Shown piece by piece: positions 1 to 6,503 of a stretch of DNA of 16,991 bases. The stretch is from Candidatus Woesearchaeota archaeon (GTDB lineage: Archaea; Nanobdellota; Nanobdellia; SCGC-AAA011-G17; GW2011-AR20): positions 1 through 16,991 of the forward strand of contig JAGVZB010000007.1 of NCBI GenBank assembly GCA_018302915.1, in the 5' to 3' direction. Position numbers and translations under genes: made by a program. Numbering within the stretch: position 1 is the stretch's first letter; each line of letters begins with the position of its first letter. The notes beneath the pieces were generated by a model, which worked only from the letters and a program-made list of their open reading frames with translations, did no database searches and was not told the DNA's origin.

Positions 1-33
1 TATCGTTAATGCTGATTCATCCCCTTTTTTCAT
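1..33 (-). CDS. Pilin-like membrane protein, first 11 codons only (cut by window edge)
   Basis: Only the start of this gene is inside the window: an ATG at 31-33 read on the minus strand gives MKKGDESALTI. The K-K-G tripeptide followed by an acidic residue and then hydrophobic residues is the pattern of an archaeal class III (type IV pilin-like) leader, with processing expected after the glycine. The start overlaps the stop of the preceding gene in an ATGA arrangement (30-33), which suggests translational coupling and continuation of the pilin-like run past the left edge. With 11 codons visible the call rests mainly on context. Confidence 0.55.
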   Translation of the reverse strand, partial: MKKGDESALTI

Positions 34-485
34 TTTAAACCTATTGTATCTATTATTAATTTAGCAGGAAACTCGTTTGAGTTGTCTTTTAATATCAAGT
101 TATACTCTTTTCTTATGCATGAAAATGTTTTTTCATCATAACAGAAATCAATCTTGTCTGCCAAGTCATCATTAATCAATATCTCTTCTGAATTATCATC
201 ATGGGTTAAATTTAGTATGACCCCTTTATCAGTATTTAAACAATTTTGCAAATGAATTTTATTAAATTTATCTTTGTCTATGACCCCCAAATTAGTCCTA
301 TAGCCATTATATGCTAAACAATTTTCATCTAATATTATCTTATTTCTTATGATATATGACTCAGCTTCGTTGATATCTAATTTGTAATCTGTTAATGACC
401 CGATAATTAATATTATAAAAACAATTACCAAGGTTATTACAACTATCCTAAAAGACCAGTAAACTGATTCTTTTGCTAAATCCAT
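30..485 (-). CDS. Membrane-anchored protein of the pilin-like cluster, 151 aa
   Basis: One N-terminal transmembrane helix (about residues 12-32) is followed by an ectodomain of about 115 residues with four cysteines (56, 82, 115, 123) that could form disulphides outside the cell. Unlike its neighbours it lacks a K-K-G leader and begins MDLAKES, so it is either a non-processed membrane protein or an atypical pilin-like subunit. The stretch around residues 62-75 (R-T-N-L-G-V-I-D-K-D-K-F) resembles, from memory, a motif in small proteins that accompany pilins in DPANN genomes; this is not verified. It starts 1 nt after the stop of the upstream gene, and its stop overlaps the next start (ATGA). 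The role is unknown; a minor pilin or accessory subunit is inferred from position. Confidence 0.72.
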   Translation of the reverse strand: MDLAKESVYWSFRIVVITLVIVFIILIIGSLTDYKLDINEAESYIIRNKIILDENCLAYNGYRTNLGVIDKDKFNKIHLQNCLNTDKGVILNLTHDDNSEEILINDDLADKIDFCYDEKTFSCIRKEYNLILKDNSNEFPAKLIIDTIGLK

Positions 486-486
486 T

Positions 487-855
487 TTATGATATTCTTA
501 TTTTCTCCTCTTTTTTAACATTTATTTTCTCAGATTCTACTGAAAAATCATCAATTTTTGATATGAGGTTATACTTTTTTGAGATTTCCAAATCTTTTAG
601 TTTTATATTCAATGTGGAATCCTTGCTTTCAATCATAATCTCCTCGAAAAAATCATAAACCATCTCTGCATTATTTGGGCTAAAACTTAATGTATCCATT
701 GCTAAACCAAAATCCTTCGCTAAAAATTCTTTATTGAATTCAGAACCATTAATATAATCTGATAGATAAGAACTTAAGGAATAAATGATTATAAGTGCCA
801 TAATTAAATAAAATGCAAATAATAAAATCTTTTGAGTAGCTCCTTTTTTATTCAT
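487..855 (-). CDS. Class III signal pilin-like protein, 122 aa
   Basis: The protein opens MNKKGATQK, a short basic leader ending in glycine, then a hydrophobic helix at about residues 10-32, as expected for a substrate of an archaeal prepilin peptidase. The ectodomain is small, lysine/glutamate-rich and cysteine-free. A segment at 47-62 (K-D-F-G-L-A-M-D-T-L-S-F-S-P-N-N) resembles an [R/K]-D-x-x-L-x-x-D-T-L-x-x-S-P-[G/N]-N motif that I associate with pilin-neighbour proteins of DPANN archaea (memory, unverified). The start lies inside the end of the upstream gene (8-nt overlap), with no clear Shine-Dalgarno, so translation is probably coupled. It is likely a minor pilin or pseudopilin of the system encoded at 3795-8765. 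Confidence 0.75.
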   Translation of the reverse strand: MNKKGATQKILLFAFYLIMALIIIYSLSSYLSDYINGSEFNKEFLAKDFGLAMDTLSFSPNNAEMVYDFFEEIMIESKDSTLNIKLKDLEISKKYNLISKIDDFSVESEKINVKKEEKIRIS

Positions 856-1381
856 ATTTTATATTTATTTTGTCAGATGATTTAGATATATCCAGATTAT
901 AAACTCCTTTGCCAAACAGAAAGAATTGTTCATTATTGTTCATTATCCCTTTTTCAGATTCTACGCAAATGTCCTCTGGCTGAAGACAATCATCCTCAAA
1001 AAGATATCTGCTAGATTTTGTTTTACATATGCATAAAGCATTTTCATACTGGGAAAGCTTTTTTATTGTTTCATCTATACTTACTTTATTGCCACTATAA
1101 ATTTCTAAATCCTTGATATTTATTTTGACATCTTTGTTGTTGAATGCTATTAGCAGATAATTATCATTTAATTCAAATATTTGGGTTTCTTGTTGGTTTA
1201 TCCCCAATGCTTTTATCTTTTCATTTAATTCATTGAAGAAATTTATCTGGGAATCTGTCTTTCCAGAGCCCCATATTATGAATTTGTTGACAACTGCGAA
1301 TAAAACCCAAATAGCCATTATTGCAATGACTAAACCCATTACAAACTTTAATGAAAGACTAACACCTGCCTTTTTATCCAT
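848..1381 (-). CDS. Pilin-like protein with cysteine-rich ectodomain, 177 aa
   Basis: The N-terminus MDKKAGVSLSLK is a variant class III leader: two lysines, then A-G rather than K-G, then a hydrophobic helix at about 12-35. The ectodomain of about 140 residues has four cysteines in two pairs (C-I-C at 117-119; 132 and 139), suggesting a disulphide-stabilised or metal-binding module. It ends in a beta-rich stretch of alternating polar and hydrophobic residues. It lies 3 nt after the 61-aa pilin-like gene and overlaps the following gene by 8 nt. It is inferred to be a minor pilin or tip-like subunit. The A-G at the processing site makes cleavage less certain than in its neighbours. Confidence 0.72.
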   Translation of the reverse strand: MDKKAGVSLSLKFVMGLVIAIMAIWVLFAVVNKFIIWGSGKTDSQINFFNELNEKIKALGINQQETQIFELNDNYLLIAFNNKDVKINIKDLEIYSGNKVSIDETIKKLSQYENALCICKTKSSRYLFEDDCLQPEDICVESEKGIMNNNEQFFLFGKGVYNLDISKSSDKINIKYE

Positions 1382-1384
1382 GGG

Positions 1385-1570
1385 TTATTGGAGTTGTTCT
1401 ATATTTATAGTATTTACGCTTTCTGTTGTTCCTTTTAGCAAGTTACCAAAAGAAGAAAATAACTGGGATATCTGCTCTCTAAATGCTATTGCAAGAACCA
1501 CCAAAACAAGAAGAATAAGAATTGTTACAGCAATTGTTTCTAAAGGCATAGCTGATCCTTTTTTAGACAT
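1385..1570 (-). CDS. Small class III signal pilin-like protein, 61 aa
   Basis: It begins MSKKGSAMPLETIAV. The leader is only five residues, ends in glycine, and is followed by a hydrophobic helix (about 11-30) with a glutamate at the sixth position after the glycine, close to the +5 glutamate common in pilins. Only some 30 polar residues follow the helix, predicted helical, so the mature protein would be little more than the filament-core helix. That size suits a major subunit or a small core pilin in an archaeal filament. It sits between two larger pilin-like genes (1-nt gap upstream, 3-nt gap downstream). No cysteines. Confidence 0.75.
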   Translation of the reverse strand: MSKKGSAMPLETIAVTILILLVLVVLAIAFREQISQLFSSFGNLLKGTTESVNTINIEQLQ

Positions 1571-1571
1571 T

Positions 1572-1940
1572 TTACAGTTCTTCTACATCCTCTGCTGTGC
1601 AAAAATCTTTTACTCCAGGGCAATTTTCTCCTATAGTATCCGACCAACAATGATGCTTTTTATCTGAAACTCCATCACCATCAGAGTCTACATTGTAAGT
1701 TGTGCTGCAATAACCTGATTTTATTTTCAAATTATCACTTGAATATGTCTGAGCCAACTGGCATTTGCTTGCACAATCTCTTGCTGCTGTTTCCAAATTA
1801 TCCGGACCAATACTTTGTATCTTTTGGAATAAGTTTGATGTTCCCCCCAAAAAGAAAAATGCCAATACAAGCAAAACTAAAATAACTAATATTGAAATTA
1901 TGATTACATTCATAGAAAGTTCAACACCCTTTTTATTCAT
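1572..1940 (-). CDS. Class III signal pilin-like protein with calcium-loop motif, 122 aa
   Basis: It opens MNKKGVELSMNVIIIS, a K-K-G leader with glutamate close behind and a helix at 10-31; the S-M-N-V-I-I-I start is typical of pilin-like proteins I associate with DPANN archaea. The ectodomain carries six cysteines (56, 60, 78, 98, 107, 114) and an EF-hand/thrombospondin-3-like loop, D-S-D-G-D-G-V-S-D at 85-93, whose aspartates at positions 1, 3, 5 and 9 suit Ca2+ binding. It is preceded by its own TATA box (1961-1970) 25 nt from the ATG, so it may start a separate leaderless transcript covering the genes to its left. It is likely an extracellular subunit stabilised by disulphides and calcium; function inferred. 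Confidence 0.78.
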   Translation of the reverse strand: MNKKGVELSMNVIIISILVILVLLVLAFFFLGGTSNLFQKIQSIGPDNLETAARDCASKCQLAQTYSSDNLKIKSGYCSTTYNVDSDGDGVSDKKHHCWSDTIGENCPGVKDFCTAEDVEEL

Positions 1941-1957
1941 ACTTAAAATAACCTATT

Positions 1958-1975
1958 TATTCTATATAAATATTT
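1958..1975 (-). promoter_or_regulatory. Internal archaeal promoter (TATA box) for the 122-aa pilin-like gene
   Basis: The 35-nt gap between two genes contains, on the minus strand, TTTATATAGA (1961-1970), centred 25 nt from the A of the ATG at 1940. That is the spacing expected for a TATA box driving a leaderless mRNA. No Shine-Dalgarno sequence is visible in the gap, which agrees with leaderless initiation. Experimental support is absent. Confidence 0.55.
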
Positions 1976-2584
1976 CTATTGACATTCTTTTATGTTCTGT
2001 GCTTTTTCAGATAACCAGCATATATTTCCTTTGGGATTTTTGTATAATGGAAATTCTGTATTTAAGTATATTTCAGTTTGCCAGGGAATTAATAACAATT
2101 TTTTAACTGAATGCAGATAAGGTTTTTCTTTATCAAAGAATATCCTTGCAACATTAACATCATTTTTTTCAAAATCTTTATCAAAGTAACAGTTAGTATT
2201 TTTTATATCTGCTTTTTCCAACGGAATTCCAAAATTAAATTCTTTAATCGCTTCTTCTTTTTTTGTGTTTGTGATATCCACTAATTGCAAGTCAATAGTT
2301 CTTGAAAGTATCATCTGATTCTGGTTGTATTTTTTTATGTTAAATGTACACCCGCAACTTATATCTTTAGAATTCTTGCAATTTTCCACATGATTCATTA
2401 AATTTTTAAATTCTTCCTGTGATTGAATGTTTTGTTCGTGGATTGTTTTCGATTCTGTTTTTATCCCAAATAATTTCTGGATACTTTCCTTTAGTTGTGT
2501 TCCATACCCAAAAATTATTATTATTATTATGAGTAAAGCAAGAATTATAAATAAAATTTCTGCTATTTTTTTTATTCCCAACAT
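1976..2584 (-). CDS. Single-pass membrane protein with cysteine-rich ectodomain, 202 aa
   Basis: An N-terminal hydrophobic helix (residues 8-28, with seven consecutive isoleucines encoded by ATT/ATA runs) follows MLGIKKIAE, which has basic residues but no leader glycine next to the helix. This may be a retained signal anchor rather than a processed pilin. The ectodomain has six cysteines (69, 77, 79, 132, 189, 201). The C-G-C at 77-79 recalls the C-I-C of the 177-aa protein at 848-1381, so the two may be distant relatives. It starts 3 nt after the 50-aa micro-protein gene and ends 35 nt before the next start. An accessory or minor pilin role is inferred from position only. Confidence 0.7.
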   Translation of the reverse strand: MLGIKKIAEILFIILALLIIIIIIFGYGTQLKESIQKLFGIKTESKTIHEQNIQSQEEFKNLMNHVENCKNSKDISCGCTFNIKKYNQNQMILSRTIDLQLVDITNTKKEEAIKEFNFGIPLEKADIKNTNCYFDKDFEKNDVNVARIFFDKEKPYLHSVKKLLLIPWQTEIYLNTEFPLYKNPKGNICWLSEKAQNIKECQ

Positions 2585-2587
2585 TTT

Positions 2588-2740
2588 TTATGAAATTCTA
2601 AATATATTTATTATTTCTTTGGCTAATTCATTTCCTCTACCTTTTAGGTAAAAAATTATTCCAATTATTATGATTAAACCTAATAAAACTAATAGTATTT
2701 TACTTATTTCTTCCCACCCAAATTCTGCTTTTTTATTCAT
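2588..2740 (-). CDS. Micro pilin-like protein, 50 aa
   Basis: Reading from the ATG at 2738-2740 gives 50 codons to a TAA at 2588-2590. The product opens MNKKAEFGWEEISK, has a transmembrane helix (about residues 14-32), then Y-L-K-G-R-G and a short amphipathic end. The leader resembles the K-K-G leaders of its neighbours but has alanine where glycine is usual. The start lies inside the last codons of the 323-aa gene (8-nt overlap) and the stop is 3 nt before the next start, exactly filling a gap that would otherwise be unusual in so compact an operon. It is probably a real small membrane subunit. The alternative is a chance ORF in AT-rich DNA, which tight packing and the leader argue against. 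Confidence 0.6.
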   Translation of the reverse strand: MNKKAEFGWEEISKILLVLLGLIIIIGIIFYLKGRGNELAKEIINIFRIS

Positions 2741-3704
2741 TTTTGAATTTTAGTTTATCCTTTTCTGCTTTTGGATTGTAATGAATCCCTTGTTCACATC
2801 CAGCCTTAATAATTTCATCCCCCTGCATTACAAGCAATGAAGGAATCATCACACTTTGATCTGAAGTTACCCCGGCAATTGTTCCTAAAGTTCCAATTAT
2901 TAATCCTACACTTCCTGGTTTACCTATACCTATTCTTGTTTTTGTTAATGTACTTTGTTTAGCGAATCTCCCTAAAGAGTCTCTTGATTGTTTAAATGTT
3001 CCTGTAAACACTTTTTTATTTGATATCGATTTCGCTCCTGGCACTATAGATTTTATTGAAGTTATTCCAATGAAGCTAGCAAATGCACTTGTTGCGAAAT
3101 TTTCTACCACTCCGGTCCAGTCACTTCTAGCCTTTTTTTCCACTGCATATATAATATATAATTTTTCAGAGGAAGTTATTTCTATTGTTCCATCACCAAA
3201 ATCTATGTCAGAATTCTCAGCTTTCATAAAAAATTCAGAATATGTTGATTCACTCTTTTCTGGATAAGTATGGCTTAAGTAATATTCAAAATCATTTACA
3301 TCTATTTCCATATCTTTATCAAAACTTATTTCATCTCCAATGAAGCAATATACATTTGAGTCAAACCGCCCAAGGAAACTTGTATCTGAAAGAAAATCTA
3401 CCTCTCCTCTGCCATACATATTCCAGACATCATACATTCCATTTGCTATTGTTTCATAAATCTCATCCTTAATTCCTTTTGCTTCATCTTGAAATGTCAT
3501 GCAGGGATTATTTAAATCAGGAGCTAATGGAATTTCTGTCGTTACACTTTGAAGAATTGCCCAATTTTTACAAGCTGCTATTTCAGCTCCTCTTGAACCC
3601 TCATTGAGAATTAGATATGTTAAAGGAATTAAAATTACTGCTGTTAATAATAACAATATTATTTTTCTGAAACTACTCCAATCACCCTTTTTATTGCAAA
3701 ACAT
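2733..3704 (-). CDS. Large pilin-like membrane protein with class III leader, 323 aa
   Basis: The N-terminus MFCNKKGDWSSF is a leader ending in K-K-G with an acidic +1, then a hydrophobic helix (about 14-33). The ectodomain has cysteines at 45, 68, 120 and 303, a central acidic region (95-180) with an M-Y-D-V-W-N-M-Y-G-R-G segment near 90-100, and two later weakly hydrophobic glycine/alanine-rich stretches (about 197-222 and 259-292) that could be membrane-associated or packing helices. It is the largest pilin-like product here and could be a tip or base adaptor. A Shine-Dalgarno-like AGGAGT lies about 10 nt upstream (near 3714-3719) inside the upstream 35-aa gene. The layout recalls a family seen beside DPANN pilin genes (memory, unverified). 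Confidence 0.75.
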   Translation of the reverse strand: MFCNKKGDWSSFRKIILLLLTAVILIPLTYLILNEGSRGAEIAACKNWAILQSVTTEIPLAPDLNNPCMTFQDEAKGIKDEIYETIANGMYDVWNMYGRGEVDFLSDTSFLGRFDSNVYCFIGDEISFDKDMEIDVNDFEYYLSHTYPEKSESTYSEFFMKAENSDIDFGDGTIEITSSEKLYIIYAVEKKARSDWTGVVENFATSAFASFIGITSIKSIVPGAKSISNKKVFTGTFKQSRDSLGRFAKQSTLTKTRIGIGKPGSVGLIIGTLGTIAGVTSDQSVMIPSLLVMQGDEIIKAGCEQGIHYNPKAEKDKLKFKNE

Positions 3705-3798
3705 TTTTTAAAACTCCTGTTACAATCAAGTAAACCACAATAATTAATGCTAATATCAAAATTATTACAATAAAATCTGAAAATACCCCTTTTTTCAT
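3691..3798 (-). CDS. Micro pilin-like protein with K-K-G leader, 35 aa
   Basis: An ATG at 3796-3798 overlaps the stop of the FlaJ-like gene (ATGA), and the frame runs 35 codons to a TAA at 3691-3693. The product starts MKKGVFSDF, with a hydrophobic helix covering most of the rest (about residues 9-30) and the tail L-K-N-V-L-Q. If cleaved after the glycine the mature peptide would be 31 residues, barely one membrane-spanning helix. It overlaps the next gene by 14 nt and contains that gene's Shine-Dalgarno. It may be a genuine minimal pilin-like peptide, or it may act mainly to couple translation of the platform gene to the 323-aa gene. The leader match favours a real product. Confidence 0.58.
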   Translation of the reverse strand: MKKGVFSDFIVIILILALIIVVYLIVTGVLKNVLQ

Positions 3799-5975
3799 GC
3801 CCCACCTATGCTTATATTTGTTGCAAGCAAAGTAAATATCAAAGTCACTATCAATGATACAAAGAAATATAATATTCCTGAAGCATATAAGTTTTTGCCT
3901 GCTTTGTACCCTCCTGAAATCCTATTCCCTGATTCGATATTATTAGCCAAGAATGTCAATATTATCACAATCTCCACAACATATATCCCTATTATCAATT
4001 GAAGGTAATAGCTTGGGATGATATTCTTTATTTCAAACAAACCAGTCAGCGCTTCTACTCCACCAAGGCTTAATTCCTGTCCTTGAGTGGATGATTCAAG
4101 GAGCAATGCTGATAACCTTCCAAGGATTGTAACTATCATCGTGGACAAGCCAACAACTATCCCAGCTATCATAGGAGTCAAAAAGGAAATCTGTGATTTC
4201 ATACTTGATAATGTTTCTGACAATAAGTCCTTCAGTCTTTCATTAACCTGGTGAATCCTGTCAAGATAAGTTGATATTGATGTCAATGACCTTGCAACTA
4301 TCTGAGGGCCTTTTCTTGCACTTTCTACAAGTATTTTCATGGAGCTTTCAATTATGTTTGAAGGATAATTCCATATAGCACCTATATTGGGATCAAATAT
4401 GGCTCTTTTTACATCCGCCCCAAATCTTTGTATATTATTGGAAACGGTCTGAAAGAAATTTCCTGTCGGGGTTCCACGCATACTTTTTGCCACATCCCCA
4501 AATGCAAGCTCAACAGGGATTCCATCTCCGACACGATTGCCCAACTGAAACAAGCTTCCTGAAAATTCCTTTTCGAGCTTTTTTGTTTCTTCCGTTATTT
4601 TTATTAGTTTTTTATTTCTTATGTAATAATAAGTTCCTATCGACAATGCCAACCCCAACGGAAAGAACAATGACAATAATACAGAGCCTGCACCAAAAGG
4701 ACCATAGCATCCTCCACTATATTGGCATGCTGCGCCATTCTGCTGCCTAAAATCTATGAAATTTGCACCAAGGAAAGTAAAATCCAGATGAATAGAGTAA
4801 AATATTATAGGGATAATGCTTATTATCATGAATACAAGAAAAATAAACAATGAAATTATTAGAGGGCTAAAGTATAACTCCTGGGAGCCAATTTTTATTA
4901 TTATATTCTTATATTTTTTTAACTTGGGGTTTTGCTCTATCAAATTTGTTTCTGAGTATCCTGTCGGCTTCTTTGATAAAATAGTAATTCCAAAAATGTA
5001 AACCACCAACGGGAGGACTATGCAGTATAGGGTGAATATTATTATTATCTTTGTTGTTCCTGAGCCGCCCATAAGACTTCCAATCAAAGGAAGAATAACC
5101 AAACCAAGAATTGGGAGGATAACACCAAGCATATTCAGTATCGTTATCGGATTCTTTAATTCCTGGGAGAAGTGAAGCATCTTTTCAAATGTCCCATTCA
5201 GGATCACATCAAGCGCTTTTTCAAGAAGATTCACCCTTCTTTCCTCTGATGCCTCAAATAATGAGCCTTCAATCAGATGAAATGATTCTACAAACTCAAG
5301 GGAATAGTCACGCCAGCCTTCAAGATAATTGTCAAGTGATTCCTTCATGGAAGAAAATTTTCTTGTTTCTACATTCCAAAAAATCTTTCTTAAATCTAAA
5401 GATAAAGGGGGGCCTATATGCTCTGAGGCAAACCTGATTGCATTTTCCAGGTTAGAAGTATGGCGCATGTACATCACTATATACAAAATACAAAGGACCA
5501 TCTGGTTGGATGCCTTTAACCTCCATGAGGAAGCAATGTAATTTGGAATATTTGTCAAAGGCTTTATTATGAATACAAGAACTAGCAAGATGAACAATGA
5601 CAGCAATATCAAATTTGTGCTTATTTCATTTGTTGTTAAAAATGAACCAAGGTTTATCAAAACAAGCGACAAAAATATGAGCAATGCAATTGTTATGGAA
5701 AAACTATAAGCACCAACAGGAGTTATATTAAGGTGGGCTGTTTCTATGGAATTTTGCAGCCTGTTGTAATCATTTTCCTTTGGCTGGATGTTAAATATTC
5801 TTTCAAAGAAGTTGCAAAGGCTTTCATATGTGCTTAGCCTTCTTGTTAATGCCTCTTTCCTGAACTTTTGATATTCCTGAGAGTATGAACTGCCTGGAGA
5901 ATAATCCTCTACCCTGATATTCTCTTTAAGTTTACCTTTGTATTTATTTAAAATATCCTGGATATCATCATCCAT
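3795..5975 (-). CDS. FlaJ/TadC-type pilus assembly platform protein, 726 aa
   Basis: This polytopic inner-membrane platform should couple the ATPase to pilin extraction and filament assembly. I count about nine hydrophobic helices (near 86-108, 120-140, 275-300, 308-333, 368-396, 430-451, 597-622, 655-678, 699-720). Two cytoplasmic helical regions (about 155-275 and 452-597) fit the duplicated T2SF (type II secretion F) domain; the second contains G-D-G-I-P-V-E-L-A-F-G-D-V-A. An outside loop between helices 5 and 6 has two cysteines (417, 423) in a glycine-rich stretch. A soluble N-terminus of about 85 residues precedes the first helix. The ATG has a good Shine-Dalgarno (GAGGT) overlapping the upstream gene's stop. 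Neighbouring ATPase and pilin-like genes support the role. It is longer than a single-domain archaellum ArlJ as I recall that family. Confidence 0.88.
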   Translation of the reverse strand: MDDDIQDILNKYKGKLKENIRVEDYSPGSSYSQEYQKFRKEALTRRLSTYESLCNFFERIFNIQPKENDYNRLQNSIETAHLNITPVGAYSFSITIALLIFLSLVLINLGSFLTTNEISTNLILLSLFILLVLVFIIKPLTNIPNYIASSWRLKASNQMVLCILYIVMYMRHTSNLENAIRFASEHIGPPLSLDLRKIFWNVETRKFSSMKESLDNYLEGWRDYSLEFVESFHLIEGSLFEASEERRVNLLEKALDVILNGTFEKMLHFSQELKNPITILNMLGVILPILGLVILPLIGSLMGGSGTTKIIIIFTLYCIVLPLVVYIFGITILSKKPTGYSETNLIEQNPKLKKYKNIIIKIGSQELYFSPLIISLFIFLVFMIISIIPIIFYSIHLDFTFLGANFIDFRQQNGAACQYSGGCYGPFGAGSVLLSLFFPLGLALSIGTYYYIRNKKLIKITEETKKLEKEFSGSLFQLGNRVGDGIPVELAFGDVAKSMRGTPTGNFFQTVSNNIQRFGADVKRAIFDPNIGAIWNYPSNIIESSMKILVESARKGPQIVARSLTSISTYLDRIHQVNERLKDLLSETLSSMKSQISFLTPMIAGIVVGLSTMIVTILGRLSALLLESSTQGQELSLGGVEALTGLFEIKNIIPSYYLQLIIGIYVVEIVIILTFLANNIESGNRISGGYKAGKNLYASGILYFFVSLIVTLIFTLLATNISIGGA

Positions 5976-5979
5976 TTAT

Positions 5980-6465
5980 CTACCTCTTCTTTTTGAACAT
6001 TAAAATCATGAGCAATATTAAAACAAGCAAAAATAAAATTATGCTGAATGCAGTTATGCCATCTTTTTCCTGCTGCTGGCCCTGCTGGCCTGTTGTTTTA
6101 TTTTCTGCCGGAAATTCTTCTTTTTCCAATAGATTATTTCCAAAGCAAAGGGCATTAGAGCATGATTCATTGCATACATCACTTCCAGGATAGGTTATTT
6201 TCATCTTTGCATAATTATTGTAAATCCTTAATGGCTCTATCCTCAAATTTTCCATTTCTTTCCTGTTACCTTTGTTTATAATCTCTATTTGATTATTCAC
6301 GCAAACAACAACGGAATCCTCCTTGTCACCTATAACCATTAAGGTAATATTATATCCCGGAACTTCAACATTCCCTCTTTCATACAGATTTTCCTCTATT
6401 GTTTTTGCAGTTGCAGGATTGACTAGCAGGATTATCAGGATTGCAAAAATGACTGCATTTTTCAT
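5980..6465 (-). CDS. Secreted or surface protein with N-terminal signal and C-terminal anchor, 161 aa
   Basis: Starting at the ATG at 6463-6465, the protein begins with a standard Sec-type signal (residues 1-20, ending P-A-T-A), then a short ectodomain with four cysteines (55, 98, 102, 107), a glutamine/threonine-rich linker (about 123-134), a transmembrane helix (137-157) and a K-K-K-R end. The topology would place the domain outside with the C-terminus inside. I do not recognise the family. It lies between the ATPase and platform genes, where archaellum operons can carry accessory genes; a stator-like or pseudoperiplasmic role is conceivable but unproven. A longer reading frame to 6543 exists, but the signal peptide and the TATA box 28 nt upstream support this start. 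Its stop TAG sits in the Shine-Dalgarno of the next gene. Confidence 0.72.
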   Translation of the reverse strand: MKNAVIFAILIILLVNPATAKTIEENLYERGNVEVPGYNITLMVIGDKEDSVVVCVNNQIEIINKGNRKEMENLRIEPLRIYNNYAKMKITYPGSDVCNESCSNALCFGNNLLEKEEFPAENKTTGQQGQQQEKDGITAFSIILFLLVLILLMILMFKKKR

Positions 6466-6485
6466 AAGGAATATTATCTTAGGAT

Positions 6486-6500
6486 AATTTATATATATTT
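6486..6500 (-). promoter_or_regulatory. TATA-box promoter between the ATPase and signal-peptide genes
   Basis: The minus strand reads AATATATATAAA (6488-6499), centred about 28 nt upstream of the ATG at 6465, in a 38-nt intergenic gap. No Shine-Dalgarno precedes the ATG, so a leaderless transcript starting at or near this ATG is likely. This would let the surface protein, platform and pilins be expressed apart from the ATPase. Confidence 0.55.
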
Positions 6501-6503
6501 TGA

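Noticed and set aside
2515..2532. ATT repeat run as a microsatellite
   Set aside because: It lies in frame in a transmembrane helix and encodes a run of isoleucines; codon bias and hydrophobicity explain it.
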